A stretch of DNA of 5,643 nt from contig PXAP01000119.1 of assembly GCA_003567115.1 (NCBI GenBank), positions 1 to 5,643 on the forward strand, read 5' to 3'. How positions within the stretch are numbered: the first letter of the stretch is position 1; every line of letters begins with the position of its first letter. Positions 1 through 5,643 of the stretch are shown here, piece by piece. A program made the position numbers and the translations under genes. This DNA comes from Bacteroidota bacterium (GTDB lineage Bacteria > Bacteroidota > Bacteroidia > Bacteroidales > PUMT01). Below the pieces are notes generated by a model, which saw nothing but the letters and a program-made list of their open reading frames with translations, had not been told where the DNA came from and did not search any database.

Positions 1-456
1 ACTGATGACACTATTGCGGTCCTCGAAGAGAAGCTCAGGGCCAGTGAAAATAAATATCTCAGACTTGCAGCTGAATTTGATAATTACCGCAAACGTACCC
101 TGAGAGAAAAAGCCGAACTTACAAAACTGGCGGGAGAAAATATCCTGTCAGACCTGCTGCCGGTAATTGACGATCTTGAACGCGCAGTCGAATCCATGAA
201 CAATGTCGAGGACATAGATGCGTTAAAAAAAGGTGTTGAACTGATCAATGTTAAGTTCAAAGAATTTCTTAAACAGAAAGGCATCAGGGAAATCCAGGCT
301 ATGGGTGCTGATTTTGACACCGATTTGCACGAAGCAGTAACAAAAATACCGGTCACTTCCAAAAAAGATAAGGGCAAAATAGTTGATGTGATTGAAAAAG
401 GATACCTGCTTCATGATAAGGTCATCAGGTATGCAAAAGTTGTTGTCGGTGAGTAG
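1..456 (+). CDS. grpE: GrpE, nucleotide exchange factor of DnaK (5' end missing)
   Basis: GrpE is a cytoplasmic homodimer that releases ADP from DnaK (Hsp70) and so resets the chaperone cycle. The reading frame is open from base 1 and gives 151 residues before the TAG stop; the N-terminus, probably a few dozen poorly conserved acidic residues, lies outside the window. Visible residues 8-45 form the charged long helix with the family signature AAEFDNYRKRT at about 23-33. A helical bundle segment follows (LLPVIDDLERAVE). The C-terminal beta-wing region carries GADFDTDLHEAV at about 102-113 and ends in GYLLHDKVIRYAKVVV, as usual for GrpE. Thr replaces the Pro of the common FDP motif, which I recall as normal in Bacteroidota. 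An internal ATG at 196 is not the start, because conserved GrpE sequence continues upstream of it in frame. dnaJ follows 41 bases later, the standard pairing. Identification is secure; the true start cannot be seen. Confidence 0.96.
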   Translation, partial: TDDTIAVLEEKLRASENKYLRLAAEFDNYRKRTLREKAELTKLAGENILSDLLPVIDDLERAVESMNNVEDIDALKKGVELINVKFKEFLKQKGIREIQAMGADFDTDLHEAVTKIPVTSKKDKGKIVDVIEKGYLLHDKVIRYAKVVVGE

Positions 457-497
457 ATTGAAATTTATAATGAGCTAAAAAAAAGAGGCAGGCATTA

Positions 498-1646
498 ATG
501 GCTAAAAAAGATTATTACCAGATACTTGAAGTAAAACGCGACGCTACGCAGGCAGAAATTAAATCAGCCTACAGGAAAAAAGCTCTGCAGCACCATCCCG
601 ACAAAAATCCCGGCAATCCCACTGCCGAGGCAAAGTTTAAGGATGCTGCAGAAGCCTATGAAATTCTTGGTAATGAGCAGAAAAGAGCCCGTTACGATCA
701 ATACGGGCATGCAGGTGTTGAAAATGCTGCAGGCGGGTTCGGAGGCGGCGGCATGACAGTTGAAGATATATTCAGCCACTTCGGTGATATATTCGGAGGC
801 GGATTCGGAGGGGGTTTCGGAGGTTTTTCCGGCGAACGGGCAGGCCGAAGGGTCAACAAGGGTTCCAACCTCAGGATAAAGGTAAAACTGAACCTGAAAG
901 ATATTGCCCGGGGTGCTGAAAAAAACATCAGGGTGAATAAATACGTATCCTGCAAAGCCTGTGACAACACAGGTGCCCAGAACGGAACTGCTTTCAGCGA
1001 TTGTTCCACCTGCCACGGGACAGGACAGGTAACCAGAATATCCAACCCTTTTCTGGGGCAGATGCAGTCCACCTCCATCTGTCCCGCCTGCGGAGGCGAA
1101 GGGAAAACCATTACCCGCAAATGTACTTCATGTTACGGTGAAGGTATTGTGAAAGATTCCGAGACAGTTAAGCTCAGTATACCTGCAGGTGTTGCCGAAG
1201 GAATGCAAATGTCGGTCAGCGGCAAGGGCAATGCCCCGAGAAGAGGTGGTGTTAGCGGAGATCTGATTGTGGTCATTGAGGAAGAAAAACATCCTGAACT
1301 GATCCGTGACGGCACTGACCTGATATACTATTTATATCTGAGTTTTCCCGATGCCGCACTGGGAGTGCCGGTTGAAATACCAACCATTGAGGGGAAGGTC
1401 AAAATAAAGGTGGAACCCGGTACCCAGCCCGGAAAAATTTTGCGCCTGCGGGGTAAAGGTCTGCCCGATATTAACGGTTACGGCAAGGGAGACATCCTGG
1501 TTAACATAAGCGTATGGGTACCCAAAAATCTTTCCAGTGAGGAATCACAAACTGTTAAAAAATTCAAGGAATCGGACAACTTCACCCCGCGTCCGAGCAA
1601 AGAGGATAAAAACTTCTTTGAACGGATGAAAAGTTATTTTGAATAG
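498..1646 (+). CDS. dnaJ: DnaJ (Hsp40) co-chaperone, complete
   Basis: DnaJ delivers unfolded clients to DnaK and stimulates its ATPase activity in the cytoplasm. The 382-residue protein has every class A (type I) Hsp40 part in order. The J domain spans residues 5-70 with the catalytic HPD loop at 33-35. A Gly/Phe-rich linker at about 79-111 contains two DIF motifs (90-92 and 97-99). The zinc-binding domain has four CxxC pairs at C152/C155, C169/C172, C195/C198 and C209/C212. Two beta-sandwich substrate-binding domains follow (about 220-345), then a short dimerisation tail. Three CxxC repeats have the full CxxCxGxG form; the first reads CKACDNTG, with Asn for the first Gly, while all eight cysteines are kept. 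The ATG at 498 is chosen because MAKKDYYQILEV is the canonical N-terminus; a weak GAGG lies at 485-488, nine bases upstream. It almost certainly shares a transcript with grpE. No CIRCE heat-shock operator is visible, though the operon's 5' end is outside the window. Confidence 0.98.
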   Translation: MAKKDYYQILEVKRDATQAEIKSAYRKKALQHHPDKNPGNPTAEAKFKDAAEAYEILGNEQKRARYDQYGHAGVENAAGGFGGGGMTVEDIFSHFGDIFGGGFGGGFGGFSGERAGRRVNKGSNLRIKVKLNLKDIARGAEKNIRVNKYVSCKACDNTGAQNGTAFSDCSTCHGTGQVTRISNPFLGQMQSTSICPACGGEGKTITRKCTSCYGEGIVKDSETVKLSIPAGVAEGMQMSVSGKGNAPRRGGVSGDLIVVIEEEKHPELIRDGTDLIYYLYLSFPDAALGVPVEIPTIEGKVKIKVEPGTQPGKILRLRGKGLPDINGYGKGDILVNISVWVPKNLSSEESQTVKKFKESDNFTPRPSKEDKNFFERMKSYFE

Positions 1647-1666
1647 CAATAAATTAATTAAGTTTG
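1638..1666 (+). promoter_or_regulatory. Candidate Bacteroidota-type sigma-ABfr promoter before the ABC genes
   Basis: TAAGTTTG at 1659-1666 matches the -7 consensus TAnnTTTG of the Bacteroidota primary sigma factor exactly. A TTTG at 1638-1641, overlapping the dnaJ stop codon, could be the -33 element, but the 17-base gap is slightly shorter than the usual 19 or so. Transcription would start near 1672, giving a leader of about 40 bases before the ATPase start at 1712. The surroundings are very AT-rich, so a chance match is quite possible. If real, it would let the exporter and regulator be expressed independently of grpE-dnaJ. Confidence 0.4.
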
Positions 1667-1711
1667 TTCATTAACTAAAAGGAGTGCAGGTACTATTACA
1701 AAACCATCATA

Positions 1712-2641
1712 ATGGAGTTATTTGCAGCCAGAAATGTAACAAAGAACTTTGCAAACCACCAGGCACTTGACAAAGTCACCATATCAGTGCCCGAAAAAAG
1801 CATCTACGGATTACTGGGACCAAACGGTGCGGGTAAAACCACCCTGATACGTATTGTAAACCAGATACTGGCCCCCGATACGGGTGAAATTCTGCTAAAT
1901 GGCCGCAAACTGCGTTCAGATGATATCCAGCTTATAGGATACATGCCGGAAGAGAGGGGGCTGTACAAGAAGATGAAGGTGGGAGAACAGGCACTCTATT
2001 TCGGCCGGCTAAAGGGGCTGGATAAAAAAGAGGCCATGAAGCGGTTAAAATACTGGTTTGAGAAATTTGAGATAACAGCCTGGTGGGACAAAAAGGTAGA
2101 GGAACTTTCCAAGGGCATGCAACAGAAAATCCAATTCATAATCACTATCCTGCATGAGCCTGAACTGCTGATTTTTGATGAACCCTTCAGCGGATTCGAT
2201 CCCATAAATACCAATCTGCTGAAAAATGAAATTACCAGCCTTCGCGAACGCGGAGCCACAATTATATTTTCCACCCACAATATGGGATCGGTTGAGGAAC
2301 TTTGCGATCATATTACCCTTATCAACAATGCAAGGGTAATTATCAGCGGCCCCGTGGCCGGTATAAGAGACCAGTTCAAGCTTGATATTTACCGCATCAG
2401 TTTCCAGGGTGATCCGGAAAAACTGCATGATATACTGAATGATGATTATGAGGTCCTTGACATGAAAAGTTCTTCTTCAGAACATACGGCCAGGATCAAG
2501 CTTCACCGTAAAAGCACCGATAATGCACTTATCAGCCTGCTTCTGCCCCATTTTCATATTACATCATTTACCGAAGAAATACCCGGTATGAACGATATAT
2601 TTATTGACCTTGTAAACAAAGAACGGCAGACAGTTAATTAA
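1712..2641 (+). CDS. ABC exporter ATP-binding subunit, NatA/YhaQ-like
   Basis: This is the ATPase of an ABC-2 type exporter; it binds ATP on the cytoplasmic side and drives the permease encoded next. In its 309 residues are Walker A GPNGAGKT (36-43), the signature LSKGMQQK (132-139), Walker B LLIFDEP (152-158), the D-loop SGFD (160-163) and the switch His189 in STHN. The Q-loop region reads IGYMPEERGLY (75-85), so the usual Gln is replaced. That form is, to my knowledge, typical of the NatA/YhaQ group and suggests that group over general drug-exporter ATPases. Residues from about 215 to 300 form a C-terminal extension resembling the DUF4162 type found in these ATPases. The ATG at 1712 fits because the N-terminal strand and A-loop region start soon after; there is no clear Shine-Dalgarno. 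The permease gene starts 11 bases after the stop. NatAB exports Na+ in Bacillus, but the substrate here cannot be told from sequence. Confidence 0.93.
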   Translation: MELFAARNVTKNFANHQALDKVTISVPEKSIYGLLGPNGAGKTTLIRIVNQILAPDTGEILLNGRKLRSDDIQLIGYMPEERGLYKKMKVGEQALYFGRLKGLDKKEAMKRLKYWFEKFEITAWWDKKVEELSKGMQQKIQFIITILHEPELLIFDEPFSGFDPINTNLLKNEITSLRERGATIIFSTHNMGSVEELCDHITLINNARVIISGPVAGIRDQFKLDIYRISFQGDPEKLHDILNDDYEVLDMKSSSSEHTARIKLHRKSTDNALISLLLPHFHITSFTEEIPGMNDIFIDLVNKERQTVN

Positions 2642-2652
2642 ATCATTATAAA

Positions 2653-4002
2653 ATGCAGAATAAGAGCTTGCTGATTATAGCGAGAGAATACCTTTCAAGA
2701 GTCAGAAAAAAGACATTTATAATAATGACGTTGTTAGGCCCCATTCTGTTTGCGGCCATAGTAATTGGCCCGGCCTGGTTTGCCACAATGGAGGACAGGG
2801 AAGAGCGAATAATCGCGGTTATTGACAGCTCAAAACTGTTTATAGACAAAATCCCGGAAACCGAATATCTCAAATTTGAATACCTTGAAAATACAAGTGT
2901 TGAACATTTGAGAGAAGATTTTGATGAGGCCCCTTACTACGCTGTGCTTTATATAGCACATATTGTTGCCAGCACCCCTTCGGCAGTCCAGCTCATGTCG
3001 GACCGGCAGCCCAGCCTCAACATAAGAATGCATATAGCAAATGCCCTTGAAAAAGAGCTTGAACGGCAAAAACTCGCCGCCTGGGAAATTGAAAATATTG
3101 ACGACATACTTTCTTCCATCAAAACAAGTGTAAATATCCGTACAATTATTTGGCAGGATGACGGGGGTGAAAAGGAAAGCCACTCTGAACTGGCAATGAT
3201 AGTGGGATATCTCGGAGGCTTTTTGATATACTTCTTCATTTTTCTTTTCGGTGCCCAGGTTATGAGAGGTGTGATTGAAGAAAAGTCAAGCCGGGTTATT
3301 GAGATAATCGTTTCATCGGTAAAGCCTTTTCAGCTTATGCTGGGCAAGATAGTTGGTATAGGATTGGTGGGACTGACCCAGTTCCTTTTATGGGTTATCT
3401 TAAGTGCTACGCTTATAATCATGGGACAGCAGATTTTCTTTTCCGATCTGGGAACACCCTCCTCTGAAACCATCGTTGCGGAAGATATTTTTTCCTCAAG
3501 CACACTGCAGCCCTCCGAGCCAATTGAAAATGACAGTCATGACAAATTCATGGAGGTATTTGCTTCGATCTCTGCAATCAATTTTGGTGTAATGCTGGGA
3601 ACTTTCCTGTTTTATTTTCTTGGAGGGTATCTGCTTTATGCATCCCTTTTTGCTGCAATTGGTTCGGCGGTGGACAGTGAAACCGACACCCAGCAATTTA
3701 TGCTTCCCATTACCATTCCCCTGATTCTGTCGATTATTGTTATGATGAATGCCATTATGAATCCCGAAGGAGCTGTTGCCTTCTGGTTTTCCATGATACC
3801 TCTGACATCTCCTGTAATAATGATGGCCCGGATTCCTTTTGGCATTCCCGTATGGGAAGTAATGCTTTCGGCAGGCCTTCTCATTGCCGCCTTTATCTTT
3901 ACAACATGGCTGGCAGGCAGGATATACCGCACCGGCATACTGATGTACGGGAAGAAGGTTAATTACCGTGAAATCTGGAAATGGCTCAGATATAACAGTT
4001 AA
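2653..4002 (+). CDS. ABC-2 type permease, NatB/YhaP-like
   Basis: This is the inner-membrane partner of the preceding ATPase. The 449 residues show the NatB-type ABC-2 layout: a cytoplasmic start with the basic stretch SRVRKK (15-20), a first membrane helix at about 22-43, a large soluble domain at about 45-178 expected outside the cytoplasm, then six hydrophobic segments at about 181-204, 231-258, 312-338, 348-369, 376-394 and 402-423. Two conserved-looking cytoplasmic stretches are EEKSSRVIEIIVSSVKP (209-225), the ABC-2 coupling-helix type region, and GSAVDSETDTQQ (337-348). Between the third and fourth helices lies a polar, Ser/Glu-rich insert (about 262-306). No signal peptide is separate from the first helix. 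The ATG at 2653 gives the family's usual N-terminus (IAREYLSRVRKKTFI). Substrate is unknown; Na+ or another small cation, or a peptide or lipid, are all possible for this family. The pair is almost certainly co-transcribed. Confidence 0.9.
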   Translation: MQNKSLLIIAREYLSRVRKKTFIIMTLLGPILFAAIVIGPAWFATMEDREERIIAVIDSSKLFIDKIPETEYLKFEYLENTSVEHLREDFDEAPYYAVLYIAHIVASTPSAVQLMSDRQPSLNIRMHIANALEKELERQKLAAWEIENIDDILSSIKTSVNIRTIIWQDDGGEKESHSELAMIVGYLGGFLIYFFIFLFGAQVMRGVIEEKSSRVIEIIVSSVKPFQLMLGKIVGIGLVGLTQFLLWVILSATLIIMGQQIFFSDLGTPSSETIVAEDIFSSSTLQPSEPIENDSHDKFMEVFASISAINFGVMLGTFLFYFLGGYLLYASLFAAIGSAVDSETDTQQFMLPITIPLILSIIVMMNAIMNPEGAVAFWFSMIPLTSPVIMMARIPFGIPVWEVMLSAGLLIAAFIFTTWLAGRIYRTGILMYGKKVNYREIWKWLRYNS

Positions 4003-4019
4003 TAATCCTCACATATAAT

Positions 4020-5186
4020 ATGGCAAACATCCTTGTTGTTGACGATGAAAAAAGCATAAGAAACACTCTCCAGGAGGTTCTCGAATATGAAAAGCATAAT
4101 GTTGACGTTTCGGCCGACGGGGATGAGGGACTGGAGCTTTTCGGAAAAAACCAGTATGATGTTGTCCTGCTTGACATTAAGATGCCCGGTTTGGACGGCA
4201 TTGAAGTGCTCGATAGAATTGTTGAAGAGGCCCCCGATATCCCGGTAATAATGATCTCCGGTCATGGAAACATCGATACGGCAGTGGAGGCAATCAAGAA
4301 GGGTGCCTTCGATTTCATAGAAAAGCCGCTTGACCTTAACCGGATGCTAATAACCATCAGGAATGCACTGGATAAGTCTCATCTTATAACCGAGACAAAA
4401 GTACTTAAAAGAAAGGTCAGTAAAACATATGATATGGTCGGTGAGTCTCCGGCAATGAAAAAAGTAAAGGAGATGATAGACCGGGTAGCTCCTACAGATG
4501 CACGGGTGCTGATAACCGGTAAAAACGGAACAGGAAAGGAGCTGGTGGCAAGGTGGCTTCATGAAAAGAGTCCCCGTGCATCCCAGCCATTCATTGAGGT
4601 CAATTGTGCAGCCATACCGTCAGAACTTATCGAAAGTGAGCTTTTCGGACATGAAAAGGGGGCTTTTACCTCTGCCCACAAAGAGAGGAAAGGAAAATTT
4701 GAACAGGCAAACAAAGGGACCATTTTTCTTGACGAAGTAGGAGATATGAGTCTGCCTGCACAGTCCAAAGTTTTAAGAGTGCTCCAGGAAAACAAGCTTT
4801 CTCCGGTGGGAAGCGACAAAGACATAAAGGTAGATGTGAGAATAATTGCTGCCACCAACAAAAACATGAAAGAAGAAATTAAAGCCCACCGTTTCCGGGA
4901 GGACCTTTATCACCGCCTCAGTGTAATAATTATTAATGTTCCCAGACTTAACGAAAGGCTTGAAGATATTCCCCTGCTGGCAGAACATTTTAATAATGAG
5001 ATATGCAGTGACTATGGCATGCCGAAAAAGATCATCACCGGGGATGCAATAAAAGAGATGCAGAAAATTGAGTGGACAGGAAATATCAGGGAGTTCAGGA
5101 ATGTGCTTGAAAGACTTATAATACTGTGTGACAAAGAGATAACAGGTAAAGATGTGATTGCCTATTCCCAGCCTATCTCTAAATAG
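4020..5186 (+). CDS. Sigma-54 response regulator (receiver + AAA+), lacking a DNA-binding HTH
   Basis: This is an NtrC/AtoC-type activator that should use phosphorylation-controlled ATP hydrolysis to open promoters held by sigma-54 RNA polymerase. The receiver domain (1-120) has the acidic pair D8/D9, phospho-acceptor D52 in LLDIKMPG, Ser80 at the usual Thr/Ser switch position and K102 in EKPL. The AAA+ domain (about 138-370) begins at MVGESPAM and has Walker A GKNGTGK (167-173), the sigma-54 contact loop as GAFTSA instead of GAFTGA (214-219), Walker B IFLDE (235-239), sensor I around N280, candidate arginine fingers R293/R299 in FREDLYHRL, and GNIREFRN (354-361) of the sensor II region. The protein stops at residue 388, about 18 residues after the AAA+ lid, so the Fis-type helix-turn-helix is absent. 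I see no sign of a frameshift, since the TAG is followed by plainly non-coding sequence. It lies 17 bases after the permease gene; no histidine kinase is visible. The regulated promoters are unknown. Confidence 0.94.
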   Translation: MANILVVDDEKSIRNTLQEVLEYEKHNVDVSADGDEGLELFGKNQYDVVLLDIKMPGLDGIEVLDRIVEEAPDIPVIMISGHGNIDTAVEAIKKGAFDFIEKPLDLNRMLITIRNALDKSHLITETKVLKRKVSKTYDMVGESPAMKKVKEMIDRVAPTDARVLITGKNGTGKELVARWLHEKSPRASQPFIEVNCAAIPSELIESELFGHEKGAFTSAHKERKGKFEQANKGTIFLDEVGDMSLPAQSKVLRVLQENKLSPVGSDKDIKVDVRIIAATNKNMKEEIKAHRFREDLYHRLSVIIINVPRLNERLEDIPLLAEHFNNEICSDYGMPKKIITGDAIKEMQKIEWTGNIREFRNVLERLIILCDKEITGKDVIAYSQPISK

Positions 5187-5200
5187 CGCTTTAAGGCAAG

Positions 5201-5253
5201 ATCCCGGCATATGCCAGGCGCAAATCAGGGATAATCGACCCTGCCGGTTAGGG
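5201..5253 (+). repeat. Cluster of short, partly competing inverted repeats
   Basis: Several complementary segments are packed between the regulator and lyase genes. GGC-ATAT-GCC (5206-5215) can form a hairpin extended by CC/GG across a C-A mismatch (5203-5218). CAGGG (5226-5230) pairs with CCCTG (5239-5243). ATCCC (5201-5205) pairs with GGGAT (5228-5232), which excludes the preceding two. CCCT (5239-5242) can also pair with AGGG (5250-5253). Mutually exclusive pairings are what a cis-acting RNA switch would show, but each helix is only 4 or 5 pairs, so chance is possible. I could not assign it to a known riboswitch class. Confidence 0.35.
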
Positions 5254-5265
5254 CGAAAACCGGCA
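5242..5265 (+). other. Perfect 8-bp inverted repeat; hairpin, possible transcription end or leader structure
   Basis: TGCCGGTT (5242-5249) is exactly complementary to AACCGGCA (5258-5265) around an 8-base loop, giving a stable GC-rich stem. It sits 56 bases after the regulator's stop and 40 bases before the lyase start. No run of T follows on the + strand, and none flanks it on the other strand, so it is not a classical intrinsic terminator. It could reduce read-through, protect an mRNA end, or be part of the lyase gene's leader. It overlaps the neighbouring CAGGG/CCCTG pairing by two bases, so the two cannot both form completely. Confidence 0.5.
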
Positions 5266-5305
5266 AAGCTTAACTTAACCTCTTATTAATCAAAGGCATT
5301 CAGAC

Positions 5306-5643
5306 ATGAGGAGTGAAAAAGATTTTCTGGGCGAAAAAGAGATACCCGAAGATTCCCTGTACGGCATCCATTCTCTCAGGGCCTGCGAAAATTTTCCATA
5401 CAAATCGGGATTCCACCGGGAATGGTACCGGACTGCCGGACTCACCAAGCTGGCCTGCTACCGCACCTATGGAGCATTCATAAAAGCCGCTGCAGGAAAA
5501 TTCGGCAAAATACCGGGAGCCGTCAGGCCGATAAGGGAGGACATCCTTGAAAAAATGGAACTTACTGCAAATGAGGTCGCTGCAGGAAAATATTTTGATC
5601 ATTTTATAGTTCCCTCAATCCAGGGTGGTGCCGGCACCAGCAT
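5306..5643 (+). CDS. aspA: Aspartate ammonia-lyase family enzyme (3' end missing)
   Basis: This would be a cytoplasmic homotetrameric lyase of the aspartase/fumarase superfamily, converting L-aspartate to fumarate and ammonia. Only the first 112 codons are present; the frame is open to the window edge. The N-terminus DFLGEKEIPEDSLYGIHSLRACENF (residues 6-30, reading in two blocks: DFLGEKEIP and EDSLYGIHSLRACENF) matches the E. coli AspA pattern of LLGTREVP followed by AYYGVHTLRAIENF. The window ends at IQGGAGTS (105-112), the substrate-loop motif of aspartases. The stretch between (FHREWYRTAGLTKLACYRTYG, residues 36-56) is unlike E. coli AspA and points to a divergent branch. The ATG at 5306 fits the family start; only a weak AAAGG lies nine bases upstream. 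A fumarase or argininosuccinate lyase is less likely given GGAGTS and the N-terminal motif. The signature regions that would settle substrate choice are beyond the window. Confidence 0.82.
   Translation, partial: MRSEKDFLGEKEIPEDSLYGIHSLRACENFPYKSGFHREWYRTAGLTKLACYRTYGAFIKAAAGKFGKIPGAVRPIREDILEKMELTANEVAAGKYFDHFIVPSIQGGAGTS

Noticed and set aside
952..984. First DnaJ zinc repeat (CKACDNTG) as a possible defect
   Set aside because: Both cysteines are present and only a Gly is replaced by Asn; metal binding should be unaffected, so this is ordinary variation.
564..1120. Long open frames on the minus strand opposite dnaJ (up to 150 codons)
   Set aside because: They lie opposite a certain gene, their translations resemble no protein family, and they are Cys/Pro-rich as expected from reading Gly-rich and zinc-finger codons backwards.
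1654..1674. TTAAT...ATTAA inverted repeat after dnaJ as a terminator
   Set aside because: The stem is five A-T pairs only, with no following T run; too weak to end transcription.
4773..5210. 145-codon minus-strand frame opposite the regulator's AAA+ region
   Set aside because: The + strand is clearly coding with intact catalytic motifs; the antisense translation has no recognisable domain and no start signal.
5195..5210. GG-N10-GC spacing (AGGCAA...CGGCAT) resembling a sigma-54 -24/-12 promoter ahead of the lyase gene
   Set aside because: Only GGCA at -24 and GC at -12 fit; the TTGC part is poor, and GG-N10-GC occurs often by chance. It would be attractive next to a sigma-54 activator but is not supported without transcript data.
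5195..5224. GGCAAG...GGCGCAAA resembling pieces of the c-di-GMP-I (GEMM) riboswitch
   Set aside because: The closing GGC/GCC helix after CGCAAA is missing and the 3' receptor half cannot be found, so the class match fails.
5300..5602. 100-codon minus-strand frame opposite the start of the lyase gene
   Set aside because: The + strand frame carries aspartase motifs through the window edge, so the antisense frame is a shadow.

Overview
The window looks like an ordinary chromosomal segment of an anaerobic or facultative member of the Bacteroidota, probably near Bacteroidales/Marinilabiliales. This rests on remembered protein character, not a database search. GrpE has the FDTDLHEAV form of its hallmark motif. 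The sigma-54 response regulator belongs to a short subfamily without HTH that I associate with this phylum. Strong Shine-Dalgarno sequences are scarce, and one intergenic element fits the Bacteroidota promoter pattern TTTG...TAnnTTTG. All genes are on the + strand.

Layout: (1) 1-456, the 3' part of grpE, cut by the window edge. (2) 498-1646, complete dnaJ. (3) 1712-2641 and 2653-4002, the ATPase and permease of an ABC-2 type exporter of the NatA/NatB (YhaQ/YhaP) type. (4) 4020-5186, a receiver-AAA+ sigma-54 activator that ends without a DNA-binding domain. (5) 5187-5305, a 119-base spacer rich in short inverted repeats. (6) 5306 to the window end, the first 112 codons of an aspartate ammonia-lyase family enzyme.

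How the genes may work together: GrpE and DnaJ are the nucleotide exchange factor and J-domain co-chaperone of DnaK and are almost certainly co-expressed. The ABC pair is spaced 11 bases apart and the regulator follows 17 bases later, so exporter and regulator are probably one transcription unit. That unit is either read through from grpE-dnaJ or started from a candidate promoter at 1638-1666. No sensor kinase is visible, so the input to the regulator is unknown. The lyase gene is separated by the structured spacer and is probably a separate unit.

No mobile element, CRISPR array, tRNA, rRNA or obvious horizontally acquired segment is visible. The points most worth checking are the HTH-less regulator with its GAFTSA loop, the chaperone-exporter-regulator linkage, the competing hairpins before the lyase gene, and the divergent lyase itself. 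I found no convincing case for a wholly new system.
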